Both the position numbers and the translations under genes were made by a program. Positions 18,501 to 28,210 of a stretch of 39,173 nucleotides of DNA are shown here, in pieces. Under the pieces are notes generated by a model. That model had not been told where the DNA came from. It searched no databases and saw only the letters and a list, made by a program, of their open reading frames with translations. Within the stretch, counting starts at the first letter, position 1; each line of letters begins with the position of its first letter. Source of the DNA: Marinicella sp. (lineage in GTDB: Bacteria > Pseudomonadota > Gammaproteobacteria > Xanthomonadales > Marinicellaceae); NCBI GenBank assembly GCA_028284365.1, contig JANQRW010000060.1:1-39173 (forward strand), in the 5' to 3' direction.

Positions 18501-18956
18501 ATGAGCACCCAAAAAAACACAAAGCATATAAGAATTTATACCGATGGTTCATGTTTAGGCAATCCAGGTCCGGGTGGTTGGGCTGCATTGCTCATATACA
18601 AAGGCAAAGAAAAGATGATTCAGGGTAATGAGTCAGAAACCACCAATAACCGCATGGAGTTAACGGCAGTGATAACGGCGTTGAAAGCATTGAAAGAGCC
18701 TTGTACTATTGAGTTGTATACAGACTCAAAATATGTCATGGATGGGGCGCAACAGTGGATGGTTAATTGGAAGAAAAAAAACTGGATGAGAACGAAAAAA
18801 GAACCAGTTAAAAACGTAGATTTGTGGCAGGCCTTGGACTTGACATTAGGTCTTCATGAGATTACCTGGCATTGGGTCAAAGGCCATTCAGGTCACCCAC
18901 AAAACGAAGCTGTTGATACAGCAGCCAGAAAGCAAGCGGAGTTAATAAAAGCATGA
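18501..18956 (+). CDS. rnhA: Ribonuclease HI
   Basis: It cleaves the RNA strand of RNA-DNA hybrids. The catalytic acidic residues are visible: D15 (IYTDGSCLGNPGPGGW), E53 (NNRMELTAV), D75 (LYTDSKYVMDG) and the final aspartate in NEAVDTAARK. The handle segment WKKKNWMRTKKEPVKNVDLW and HWVKGHSGHPQNE are complete. The ATG at 18501 is preferred over an in-frame TTG two codons earlier because the protein then has the usual N-terminus (151 aa). There is no clear ribosome-binding site. The last four bases overlap dnaQ (ATGA). Confidence 0.95.
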   Translation: MSTQKNTKHIRIYTDGSCLGNPGPGGWAALLIYKGKEKMIQGNESETTNNRMELTAVITALKALKEPCTIELYTDSKYVMDGAQQWMVNWKKKNWMRTKKEPVKNVDLWQALDLTLGLHEITWHWVKGHSGHPQNEAVDTAARKQAELIKA

Positions 18957-19657
18957 GCAATAATAAACTCATCATGTTGGATACAGAAACAACGGGGTTG
19001 AAGCCAAAAGATGGGCATAGAATCATTGAAATTGGCGCTGTAGCTGTCATCAATCGTGAAATCACAGACATTCATTATCACCAATACATCAACCCATTAT
19101 TTGCTGTTGATGAAGAGGCGTTGTCTGTTCATGGTTTGAGTAATGAATTTTTATCGGACAAACCCTTATTCGAGAGGATTGTGGATGAGTTCATTGAGTT
19201 TGTGACCGGGGCTGAGTTGGTTATACACAATGCGCCTTTTGATGTGGGTTTTATTAACCATGAATTTGACTTGTGTGGGAAACAAATCCGTCTAGAAGAT
19301 ATTTGTACCGTTACCGATAGTCTGGTTTATGCGAAAAAGAAACATCCGGGAGCGAAAAATAACTTGGATGCGTTGTGCAAAAGGTATGGCATTGGTAATG
19401 AGCACCGGACCTTGCATGGCGCTTTACTCGATTCAGAAATATTAGCACAAGTTTATCTGGCCATGACTGGTGGACAAACCAAGCTGAATTTGGATGTCTC
19501 TGAAAATGCCAATCATGCCAGTTTACAATTTGATTTATCTGACATTCCTCCTTTGAAAATGGTTTATCCGGATCAAGAGGAACTAGAGAGGCACCAGCAA
19601 TGGCTAGAGAAACATAGTTCTGAAGAAAATCACTTCCTGTTTCAAAAAGACAGTTGA
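18953..19657 (+). CDS. dnaQ: DNA polymerase III epsilon subunit (3'-5' exonuclease)
   Basis: This is the proofreading subunit of the replicative polymerase. The DEDDh exonuclease motifs are ExoI MLDTETTG (D10, E12), ExoII VIHNAPFDVGF, and ExoIII with HGALLDSEI. After residue 180 a less conserved tail would carry the alpha-binding region. At 234 aa it is near the usual size. The ATGA overlap with rnhA implies coupled translation. In E. coli the same two genes overlap but diverge; here they are tandem, an arrangement also found in other Gammaproteobacteria. Confidence 0.94.
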   Translation: MSNNKLIMLDTETTGLKPKDGHRIIEIGAVAVINREITDIHYHQYINPLFAVDEEALSVHGLSNEFLSDKPLFERIVDEFIEFVTGAELVIHNAPFDVGFINHEFDLCGKQIRLEDICTVTDSLVYAKKKHPGAKNNLDALCKRYGIGNEHRTLHGALLDSEILAQVYLAMTGGQTKLNLDVSENANHASLQFDLSDIPPLKMVYPDQEELERHQQWLEKHSSEENHFLFQKDS

Positions 19658-19838
19658 ATGTGATTAGGTTTAAATACTTCTAACGTTTAAGTAGGGTGTG
19701 GTTGTCTGTAGTGATTATGGGGGTAATAGACTGAAGACCTGACTGTATTTCTTTCTTTGTGATGAAAGCCTGCACTGCCTTCTCAAATCAACTGAACTGG
19801 GCTAAAATGCCCGTCTTGAATCTTATCCAGGAAAGTAG

Positions 19839-21116
<1,278 letters not shown>

Positions 21117-21169
21117 TAGATGTTGAGTTGTTTAACAAAAGTGCAGAAGTATTCTCTAAAATTGCCTGT

Positions 21170-21197
21170 TTGAGTTAAAACCATAGTTTGTTATAAT
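21170..21197 (+). promoter_or_regulatory. Sigma-70 promoter of the FHA protein gene
   Basis: TTGAGT (21170-21175) and a perfect TATAAT (21192-21197) are 16 bp apart. The predicted start near 21204 gives a leader of about 39 nt, which includes AAAGGA before the ATG at 21243. Confidence 0.7.
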
Positions 21198-21242
21198 TAA
21201 GACGTGTTTTAATAACAAAGAAATCTTTAAAGGACAATTACT

Positions 21243-22055
21243 ATGAAATTACATTTTCCTCACGGAGAACATCAGGGTGTATATTTACAAGATGGTAAAT
21301 ACAGCATTGGCAGTTCCTCAGATGCTGATATCAGTATTCAAGATAAAGGTTTGGGAAATGTGCACGCCACTTTGCAATTGGCTGATGGTGAATGCGTTCT
21401 TAGTGTTGACAATGAAGCCAGCTTGATTTCGGTTAATGGCAAATTAGTCACTAAACCCAAAGAGTTGCGAGAAGGCGATTTAATCATTGCTGCTCAAGTT
21501 CATATGAAGCTGGTCTCTTCAATAGAGACAGAGGAGGAAGACGATAACAGAACTCGCGTACGCATGGCATTACCTAAGTTTGTGTTGCGTGGTGTTTCTG
21601 GTGCATATTTCGGAAAAACTTACCCTTTACGTGGTTCTACCATTATGGGCCGCCATTCTGAATGTCATATTTGTGTTAATGCCGATGGCATTTCTAGAAA
21701 ACATGTGCAAATTGATGCTGAAGCGGATGGCTTAGTAGCGACTGATTTGGGTTCTTCCAATGGTACTTTTGTTAATGGTAAAAAAATAGATAAAACAGAA
21801 TTAAATGTAGGTGACGAATTAAGATTAGATAACATTCGTTTTTTAATTCAAACCCCTGGCATGACAGATCCTGCTATAGAAGGGGCAACTAAAAAGAATA
21901 ACAAAACTGCCAGTGCACCTAAAGCATCATCGGCACCTGCTGTTGAAGAAAAAAGTGGCAGTGGCTTGATAAAATGGTTGGTGACGGTATTGGTTTTGGG
22001 TGGTGCAATTGCTGGTGCTTGGAAAATGGGTTACCTCAATGGTATTTTAGGGTAA
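21243..22055 (+). CDS. Tandem FHA-domain protein with C-terminal membrane anchor
   Basis: Two forkhead-associated domains lie at about 1-92 and 113-203. The second has all binding-loop residues: GRHSEC (136-141), SRKH (151-154) and SSNGTFVNG (171-179), so it should bind phosphothreonine peptides. The first keeps GS and the H-A pair but lacks the Ser/Arg of the loop, so it may be only structural. A low-complexity Ala/Lys/Ser linker (about 213-238) leads to one hydrophobic segment, about 243-260, near the C-terminus. The FHA domains would face the cytosol. No Ser/Thr kinase, phosphatase or secretion-system gene is adjacent, so its partner is unknown. It has its own promoter. Confidence 0.85.
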   Translation: MKLHFPHGEHQGVYLQDGKYSIGSSSDADISIQDKGLGNVHATLQLADGECVLSVDNEASLISVNGKLVTKPKELREGDLIIAAQVHMKLVSSIETEEEDDNRTRVRMALPKFVLRGVSGAYFGKTYPLRGSTIMGRHSECHICVNADGISRKHVQIDAEADGLVATDLGSSNGTFVNGKKIDKTELNVGDELRLDNIRFLIQTPGMTDPAIEGATKKNNKTASAPKASSAPAVEEKSGSGLIKWLVTVLVLGGAIAGAWKMGYLNGILG

Positions 22056-22098
22056 AAAAACCAAAAGGCCAATGCTGAAAAAACTTTAATGTTTGTTT

Positions 22099-22384
22099 TT
22101 AGCGTAAATGCTTTCCATACCGAATGGGTTTAGATTTCACTTTGTTAAGACAGGCACCAGTTGAGGCCGATAATCGTGTTAAAGGTATCCTGTCTATTGT
22201 TAATTCTTCGATTACAGAAGTAAAACTGAATTCTGCTTCAACACAGTTATAAGCGGTCAGTTTTCCACTACCCCCATACTTCTACAGTGGCAGGCTCTGA
22301 GATCACAAATTCAGGGGTGATGGTTGGCCATTCATGGTAATACCCAGCAGATGTACTACAAAAAAATAATATCAACTTAGGCAT
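22099..22384 (-). pseudogene. Small minus-strand gene split by a one-base C/G-run frameshift
   Basis: From an ATG at 22384 (with GAGAAG just before it on the minus strand), a frame reads MPKLILFFCST... and stops at 22268, directly after a run of five Cs on the plus strand (22271-22275). Taking one base out of that run joins it to a second open frame (SGKLTAYNCVEAEFSF...) that ends at a TAA at 22099-22101, giving 94 residues. The join keeps a natural-looking composition. VEAEFSFTS faintly resembles a TonB_C-like strand, but I do not recognise the family. The N-terminus may be a weak signal peptide. It could be a pseudogene, a phase-variable gene or a sequencing error. Confidence 0.4.
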
Positions 22385-22450
22385 GATGGCTTCTCATTAC
22401 CAATATAAATTATACCTCAAAAAAGTAAGATCTGGCTATGAGCGTATCAC

Positions 22451-22470
22451 CACTCCTTAACTAAGAGGTG
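22451..22470. promoter_or_regulatory. Imperfect dyad upstream of the paa operon
   Basis: CACTCCTTAA-CTAAGAGGTG is a 20-bp imperfect inverted repeat (14 of 20 positions symmetric), about 60 bp upstream of the paaG -10 candidate TATAAT at 22532-22537. It could be an operator for a paa regulator, but no such protein is encoded here and the symmetry is modest. The rest of the 22056-22560 gap holds the broken small gene and nothing else I can support. Confidence 0.25.
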
Positions 22471-22560
22471 AGCCACTTGCAAGCATGAACAAAAATACAA
22501 TTTCACGAAGCAGAAAATCGCTCAATTGCAGTATAATATTGTGCTTATTGAATTGACCAA

Positions 22561-23367
22561 ATGAGCCTAATGACTGATAAATTCCATGACTTAAAAACCA
22601 TCAAATACAGCAAGTCCGAACAGATTGCTAAAATCATCCTTAATCGGCCAGATAAATTAAACGCTTTTTCAGCCACCATGCATGATGAGTTTTTTTCAAT
22701 TTTGACAGATTTGGTTAATGATAATTCTATCAGGTGTGTGTTGTTATCTGGTGAGGGCAGAGGGTTTTGTGCCGGACAAGACTTAGGAGAGCGCAAAGGT
22801 GGTGAAAAAATGGACTTGGGTGATAAACTTGAGAATGGTTACAATAAGAACCTCAGGTTGCTTAAATCTGTTCAAGCACCCGTCGTTTGTGCTGTGAATG
22901 GTGTGGCTGCCGGTGCTGGTGCTAATATTGCTTTAAATTGTGACATTGTGGTTGCTAAAAAATCCGCCAAATTCATTCAATCGTTTTCAAATATTGGCCT
23001 GATTCCAGATTGTAATGGTACTTGGATGCTACCAAAACTGATTGGTTTGGCTAAAGCCAAAGCAATTGCTATGTTAGGTACCCCTGTTATGGCTGAAGAG
23101 GCAGTTGAATGGGGCATGATTTATAGCGCCATTGAAGATGAACAATTTGATACAGAAGTGAACGATTTGATTAACACGCTTGCCAGCAGACCCACCAGGG
23201 CTCTGTCGTTTATTAAAAACATTTTTGATGAGTCTTACAGTAACCGTTATGGTGAACATCTCGATCGCGAACGCGATGTACAAAGAGTTTGTGGTTTGAG
23301 TGATGATTTTGCAGAAGGGGTGGCTGCTTTTACTGAAAAGAGACAACCAGAATTTAAAGGTCACTGA
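22561..23367 (+). CDS. paaG: Ring 1,2-epoxyphenylacetyl-CoA isomerase
   Basis: This crotonase-fold enzyme turns the ring epoxide made by PaaABCE into the oxepin. It shows the oxyanion-hole segments FCAGQDLGER and NGVAAGAGANIALNCDIVVA, and the IGLIPDCNGTWMLPKLIG segment with an aspartate, seen in PaaG-type isomerases, where hydratases carry glutamate. The 268-aa length is typical. It heads an operon whose other genes are unambiguous paa genes. A -10 TATAAT (22532-22537) would give a very short leader without a clear ribosome-binding site. A second ATG three codons in is possible. It ends in a TGATG overlap with paaH. Confidence 0.87.
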   Translation: MSLMTDKFHDLKTIKYSKSEQIAKIILNRPDKLNAFSATMHDEFFSILTDLVNDNSIRCVLLSGEGRGFCAGQDLGERKGGEKMDLGDKLENGYNKNLRLLKSVQAPVVCAVNGVAAGAGANIALNCDIVVAKKSAKFIQSFSNIGLIPDCNGTWMLPKLIGLAKAKAIAMLGTPVMAEEAVEWGMIYSAIEDEQFDTEVNDLINTLASRPTRALSFIKNIFDESYSNRYGEHLDRERDVQRVCGLSDDFAEGVAAFTEKRQPEFKGH

Positions 23368-24872
23368 TGGATGAACATACATTAAAAAATGATTTAAAAG
23401 TTGTTGGTGTGGTTGGTGCTGGCACCATGGGTATTGGTATCTGTGAAGTGGCTGCCAGATACGGCCAGCGAGTCGTACTGTTTGATGTCAATAAAGCAAG
23501 TGCTGAACATGCTGTGGGTGCTCTACATGAACGGCTTAGAAAAAGCGCTTTTAAAGGTAAGATAAGCAAACAAGAAGTCAAAGAGACCATCGATCGCATT
23601 CAGGTGGTAGACGATTTGGCGCATTTCAGTTCTTGTGATTTGGTTATTGAAGCCATCATTGAAGATTTAGTGATTAAGCAAGAACTATTTAAAAGGCTCG
23701 AAGTCATCACTTCGAGCCTTGCATTATTGGCAACCAATACTTCTTCCATATCCATCACAGCAATTGCTGCCGGCATGAAAGATCCGTCCAGATTATTTGG
23801 GATGCATTTTTTTAATCCAGCACCAGTTATGAAACTTGTTGAGGTGATTGCGGGACAACAAACGAATCCCGAGTGGCTCAAGCAAGCCAAGGCCATTTGT
23901 AAATACTGGAAAAAAGTTCCTGTCTTGGCCCAGTCTTCGCCTGGGTTTATAGTCAATCGTGTGGCGCGTTCCTACTATGGTGAACCGCTGAAAATGATGC
24001 AAGAGGGGTTGGCTACTTTTTACCACATAGATACAGTGATGACTGAAGCCGCTGGTTTTCGTATGGGTCCCTTTGCGTTGATGGATTTAATTGGTATTGA
24101 TGTTAATTATGCTGTCAGCCAAACTGTTTACAAGGCCATGTTTAATGATCCGCGTTTCAGGCCATCTTTAATACAAGGTGAGATGGTTGCTGCCAATACT
24201 TTAGGTAAGAAAACCAAACAAGGTTTTTACAACCATCATGAAGGCGCAGCTAACCCCAAAGTTGACTATGTCCACCGTGATGCTCAATTCAACCAATTAA
24301 CGGTACCTGAGGAGGAGACGTTCTTCAGCGAAATGTTCTGTGATTTTGAATACAATCAGCGCAAATGGCAAGGTGATAAAGTGATAGTCAGTGGCTGCGA
24401 ATTACGATTAAGTGATGGACGATTAGCTAAAGAGGTAGCAGCTGAAAGTGAAATGCCAGTTTGTCTGGTGGATTTGTCATTTAACTACAAAAAAAGCAAA
24501 ACGATCAACCTTTGTTTCAGTCCTGAGGTTAATCAGTTCATGAAAAATCGAATAGTGGCCTGTTTTAACCAAATGGGTAAAAATGTGTTGGTTACAGATG
24601 ATCAGCCAGCTTTGATTGCATTGAGAACCATTGTGATGTTAATCAATGAAGCGGCAGATGCCGTTTTCAATGGTGTGTGTTCTGCCAAAGATGTTGATTT
24701 GTCCATGCGCTACGGTGTTAATTACCCCAAAGGTTTATTGGCATTTGCTGAGGAGCTTGGCTGGGGGCATGTAGCCAGCACTCTGGAAAACTTACATCAA
24801 TGGTTTGGTGATGATCGTTATCGTTTGTCACCCTACATAAGGCATTTAAGTAAACCCAGCAGAGAAATATGA
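23367..24872 (+). CDS. paaH: 3-hydroxyadipyl-CoA dehydrogenase
   Basis: It performs NAD-dependent oxidation of 3-hydroxyadipyl-CoA to 3-oxoadipyl-CoA in the lower phenylacetate pathway. The Rossmann motif VGAGTMGIGI occupies about 16-25, followed by LVIEAIIEDL, ATNTSSISITAIA and GMHFFNPAPVMKLVEVI with the catalytic histidine. Two C-terminal 3-hydroxyacyl-CoA dehydrogenase domains follow, as in the roughly 500-aa PaaH group. Start and stop fit the operon: one-base overlap with paaG, 21 bp to the thiolase. The coding sequence contains a perfect 12-bp stem with a 4-nt loop at 23693-23720, which is unusual inside a gene. Confidence 0.9.
   Translation: MDEHTLKNDLKVVGVVGAGTMGIGICEVAARYGQRVVLFDVNKASAEHAVGALHERLRKSAFKGKISKQEVKETIDRIQVVDDLAHFSSCDLVIEAIIEDLVIKQELFKRLEVITSSLALLATNTSSISITAIAAGMKDPSRLFGMHFFNPAPVMKLVEVIAGQQTNPEWLKQAKAICKYWKKVPVLAQSSPGFIVNRVARSYYGEPLKMMQEGLATFYHIDTVMTEAAGFRMGPFALMDLIGIDVNYAVSQTVYKAMFNDPRFRPSLIQGEMVAANTLGKKTKQGFYNHHEGAANPKVDYVHRDAQFNQLTVPEEETFFSEMFCDFEYNQRKWQGDKVIVSGCELRLSDGRLAKEVAAESEMPVCLVDLSFNYKKSKTINLCFSPEVNQFMKNRIVACFNQMGKNVLVTDDQPALIALRTIVMLINEAADAVFNGVCSAKDVDLSMRYGVNYPKGLLAFAEELGWGHVASTLENLHQWFGDDRYRLSPYIRHLSKPSREI
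23693..23720 (+). repeat. Perfect 12-bp stem-loop inside paaH
   Basis: AAGGCTCGAAGT (23693-23704), loop CATC, then ACTTCGAGCCTT (23709-23720). No T tract follows. It falls at codons 110-118 of paaH, in the linker between two conserved strands. It may be an RNA stability or pausing element, or a degenerate repeat unit captured in frame. Confidence 0.6.
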
Positions 24873-24893
24873 ATAAATAGGATTTCCTATACT

Positions 24894-26099
24894 ATGAGAA
24901 AAGTTTACATTTGTGACGGCATCAGAACACCCATTGGGCGATTTGGTGGTGCTTTGTCTGGTGTTAGGCCAGACGACATGTTGGCGGATGTCATTCGGAC
25001 ATTAATGCACCGTAATCCAAAATTGACTAAAGATGATGTTGATGATGTGGTTGCTGGTTGTGCTAATCAAGCAGGTGAGGACAACCGTAACGTGGCTAAA
25101 ATGTCAGCACTGCTGGCCGGTTTGCCTACCAGTGTTGCGGGCATGACAGTGAATCGTTTGTGTGCATCTGGTTTAGATGCCCTGGCCACAGCAGCCAGGA
25201 CAATTGCTTTTGGTGATGCGGAAATAATGATTGCTGGTGGCGTGGAGTCGATGTCGCGTGCCCCTTTTGTGATGCCCAAAGCAACTCATGCTTATTCAAG
25301 AAGAGCTGAAATATTCGACACCACTTTGGGCTGGCGTTTTATCAATCCAAAATTGCAAAATGAATACGGTACTGACTCGATGCCTGAAACTGGGGAAAAT
25401 GTGGCTGAAAAATTTAAGGTGAGCCGTGAAGACCAAGATTTATTTGCTTTGCATAGTCAACAAAAAACGGCTGTAGCGCAAAGTAAAGGTGTGTTTGCTG
25501 AAGAAATCATGCCCATTACAATCCCACAGCGAAAAAGTGATGACATCATTGTTGACCAAGACGAGCATCCCAGAGCCAGCACGACTTTAGAAAAACTAGC
25601 TAAATTAGGTACGCCATTCAGGACTGATGGTACAGTCACTGCTGGTAATGCATCTGGTGTTAATGATGGTGCATGTGCTTTATTGGTAGCTTCTGAAGAG
25701 GCTGTTAAAAAATATGATTTGAAACCGCTGGCACAATTTATTGGTGCCAATGTAGCAGGTGTTGACCCAGATGTGATGGGTATCGGGCCTGTACCAGCAA
25801 CCAAACAACTACTGGAACGCTATCAACTGACCATTGATGATTTGGATGTGATTGAACTGAATGAGGCTTTTGCTGCACAAGGTTTGGCAGTGTTGCGTAT
25901 GCTCGGCATTGCTGATGATGACCCGAGGGTTAATCCCAACGGTGGCGCCATTGCGTTGGGTCATCCATTAGGTATGAGTGGAGCCCGTTTGGCACTGACT
26001 GCAACAAGAGAATTACAAAGGAATGGTGGGCAGTATGCATTGTGTACGATGTGTATTGGTGTCGGACAGGGCATGGCGCTGCTGTTGAAGCGTGTTTAG
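24894..26099 (+). CDS. paaJ: 3-oxoadipyl-CoA / 3-oxo-5,6-dehydrosuberyl-CoA thiolase
   Basis: It cleaves 3-oxoadipyl-CoA to succinyl-CoA and acetyl-CoA, and in the same pathway shortens the C8 ring-opened intermediate. The acyl cysteine lies in VNRLCASGLDALATAAR (about residue 90), the histidine in ALGHPLGMSGARLA and the second cysteine in TMCIGVGQGMAL. The DGIRTPIGRFGGALSGVRPDD N-terminus and 401-aa length are typical of the PaaJ/PcaF group and differ from the acetoacetyl-CoA thiolase at 4134-5327. It lies between paaH and paaA. A 79-bp AT-rich gap follows, which could hold a secondary promoter. Confidence 0.9.
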   Translation: MRKVYICDGIRTPIGRFGGALSGVRPDDMLADVIRTLMHRNPKLTKDDVDDVVAGCANQAGEDNRNVAKMSALLAGLPTSVAGMTVNRLCASGLDALATAARTIAFGDAEIMIAGGVESMSRAPFVMPKATHAYSRRAEIFDTTLGWRFINPKLQNEYGTDSMPETGENVAEKFKVSREDQDLFALHSQQKTAVAQSKGVFAEEIMPITIPQRKSDDIIVDQDEHPRASTTLEKLAKLGTPFRTDGTVTAGNASGVNDGACALLVASEEAVKKYDLKPLAQFIGANVAGVDPDVMGIGPVPATKQLLERYQLTIDDLDVIELNEAFAAQGLAVLRMLGIADDDPRVNPNGGAIALGHPLGMSGARLALTATRELQRNGGQYALCTMCIGVGQGMALLLKRV

Positions 26100-26178
26100 C
26101 TCTGGGTGAAAGGGACAAGCCAACAACAAATTAACGAATAAATTGTTAAAATATTTATAAACTTAACTGAGAAAAACT

Positions 26179-27162
26179 ATGTATTCACAAGGTTTAACTG
26201 ATGCCAAAGGCCAAACAGAGCCAGCAGATTTGTTAGCGGCATTTCAGGCCAAAATTGATCGCGAAGAAAAAATTGAGCCTCGTGATTGGATGCCGATGGC
26301 TTATCGCAAAACATTGATACGTCAAATGTCACAGCATGCACATTCAGAAATCGTTGGACAATTGCCGGAAGGTAACTGGATTACTCGGGCGCCATCACTC
26401 AAGCGCAAGATGATTTTGTTGGCAAAAGTGCAAGATGAAGCAGGGCATGGCTTATATATTTATTCTGCCACCGAAACCCTAGGTGTATCCAGAGATCAGT
26501 TGACTGAAGAATTGTTGACTGGTAAGGCGAAATATTCATCTATTTTTAATTATCCAACACCATCATGGGCAGATATGGGTGCCATAGGCTGGTTGGTTGA
26601 TGGTGCTGCTATCATGAATCAAGTGCCCTTGTGTCGTACTTCATATGGCCCTTATGCTCGTTCTATGGTCCGAATCTGCAAAGAAGAAAGTTTTCATCAG
26701 CGTCAAGGTTATGAAATTATGACAGTTTTAGCGCGTGGTACAGCCGCCCAGAAAGAAATGGCCCAACGTGCTTTGAACCGAACCTGGTGGCCAGCGTTAA
26801 TGATGTTTGGTCCCAGTGATAAAGACTCTAAACATTCTGAACAGTCCATGAAGTGGAAAATCAAACGCTTTTCTAATGATGAGTTGCGTCAAAAATTCAT
26901 TGATGCAACAGTGCCACAAGCGGAACATTTAGGGCTCACAATACCTGACCCTGAACTCAACTGGAATGAAGAAACAGGCCATTACGATCATGGTGAAATT
27001 AATTGGAATGAATTCATCGAAGTCATTCATGGTAATGGTCCATGTAACAAAGAACGTATACAAGCACGCATAGATGCCCATGATGAAGGTGAGTGGGTAA
27101 GAGCAGCTGCAGAGGTTTATCAGCAGCGACACAGTAACACAAGCAAAAGTGAGGCCGCCTGA
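26179..27162 (+). CDS. paaA: Phenylacetyl-CoA 1,2-epoxidase, catalytic subunit A
   Basis: This is the diiron oxygenase subunit that inserts oxygen into the aromatic ring of phenylacetyl-CoA. It has a ferritin-like helical bundle with the diiron motifs [19 protein letters not shown] (about 84-102) and [28 protein letters not shown] contributes another iron ligand. At 327 aa it matches the family. It forms a complex with PaaC, and PaaB and PaaE support activity. Its stop overlaps the paaB start (TGATG). The start at 26179 lacks a strong ribosome-binding site. Confidence 0.96.
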   Translation: MYSQGLTDAKGQTEPADLLAAFQAKIDREEKIEPRDWMPMAYRKTLIRQMSQHAHSEIVGQLPEGNWITRAPSLKRKMILLAKVQDEAGHGLYIYSATETLGVSRDQLTEELLTGKAKYSSIFNYPTPSWADMGAIGWLVDGAAIMNQVPLCRTSYGPYARSMVRICKEESFHQRQGYEIMTVLARGTAAQKEMAQRALNRTWWPALMMFGPSDKDSKHSEQSMKWKIKRFSNDELRQKFIDATVPQAEHLGLTIPDPELNWNEETGHYDHGEINWNEFIEVIHGNGPCNKERIQARIDAHDEGEWVRAAAEVYQQRHSNTSKSEAA

Positions 27163-27443
27163 TGTCTGAATTAAAATTGTATGAAATATTCATTCGAGCC
27201 AAGTCTGGTTTGAATCACCGTCATGTGGGTTCTTTGCATGCCAGTGATGCCCAAATGGCTTTGCTTAATGCACGCGATGTCTATACCCGTCGTAAGGAAG
27301 GTGTTAGTATCTGGGTGGTTGAAGCCGAGAAAATAACTGCATCTAACCCTGAGCAAGAACATGAGTGGTTTGATCCAGCAGAAGATAAAGTTTATCGTCA
27401 CCCGACATTTTACCCGTTGGATAAAGAAGTGGAAAACATGTGA
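27162..27443 (+). CDS. paaB: Phenylacetyl-CoA 1,2-epoxidase subunit B
   Basis: This small subunit is needed by the PaaACE epoxidase, probably bridging the catalytic core and reductase. The 93-aa sequence carries the family blocks YEIFIRAKSGLNHRHVGSLHA, ALLNARDVYTRRKEGVSIWVV and the tail region DKVYRHPTFY. It shares one base with the paaA stop and one with the preferred paaC start, so translation is coupled on both sides. Confidence 0.95.
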   Translation: MSELKLYEIFIRAKSGLNHRHVGSLHASDAQMALLNARDVYTRRKEGVSIWVVEAEKITASNPEQEHEWFDPAEDKVYRHPTFYPLDKEVENM

Positions 27444-28210
27444 TGATGAGTGATTTGAATCAAACTGTTCTTTACCAGTATTTATTACGCTTGGGCGATT
27501 CATCTTTGACCATGGGGCAGAGACTTGCTGAGTGGTGTGGCCATGGCCCTTATCTTGAAGAAGATGTGGCTTTGACTAATGTATCACTGGATTTTATTGG
27601 GCATGCACAACTGTTTTATCAATTGGCAGTGGCTTTGGATGATGAGCATAAAACACCAGATGATTTGGCATTTCTTCGTGATGCACATGAATACCGCAAC
27701 CCATTAATCACTGAATTACCCAAAGGAGATTTTGCTTACACCACCTTAAAGCAGTATTTCATTGACGTGTTCAACTTGAATTTATTTCAAGGCTTAAAGC
27801 ATTCACAACTTGAGCCATTGGCACAAGTTGCTAAAAAAGCCCTGATGGAGGTTAAATACCACCTCAAACGCAGTGAAGCATGGGTGGTGCGTTTGGCTTT
27901 GAGCACTGATGAAGCTAAAGCACGCATCCAAAAATCTTTAGATGATTTGTGGTTTTATACGCCAGAGCTATTTGAAGTGGATGATGGCATGCGAACATTG
28001 GTAGATGCTGAGGTGATCCCAGATTATGCGACTATAAAGTCAAGCTGGCAAGAGAGGGTAGAGGAACTCTTACAAAAATGTGAACTGGAACCACCAGAAT
28101 CAGGCTGGGTTGCTACTGGTGGGATGGAAGGTGAACATTCTGAACACTTGGGTTATTTATTGGCCGAGATGCAATTTTTACCGCGCGCATACCCAGGTTG
28201 TGAATGGTGA
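27443..28210 (+). CDS. paaC: Phenylacetyl-CoA 1,2-epoxidase subunit C
   Basis: This is the structural ferritin-like partner of PaaA. It shows the LGDSSLTMGQRLAEWCGHGPYLEEDVALTN opening, LDFIGHAQLFYQLA, and YHLKRSEAWVVRLA near the middle, all family hallmarks, with degenerate iron ligands as expected for the non-catalytic subunit. I prefer the ATG at 27443, which overlaps the paaB stop as TGATG; an upstream in-frame GTG and a following ATG are alternatives. About 255 aa is typical. Confidence 0.94.
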   Translation: MMSDLNQTVLYQYLLRLGDSSLTMGQRLAEWCGHGPYLEEDVALTNVSLDFIGHAQLFYQLAVALDDEHKTPDDLAFLRDAHEYRNPLITELPKGDFAYTTLKQYFIDVFNLNLFQGLKHSQLEPLAQVAKKALMEVKYHLKRSEAWVVRLALSTDEAKARIQKSLDDLWFYTPELFEVDDGMRTLVDAEVIPDYATIKSSWQERVEELLQKCELEPPESGWVATGGMEGEHSEHLGYLLAEMQFLPRAYPGCEW

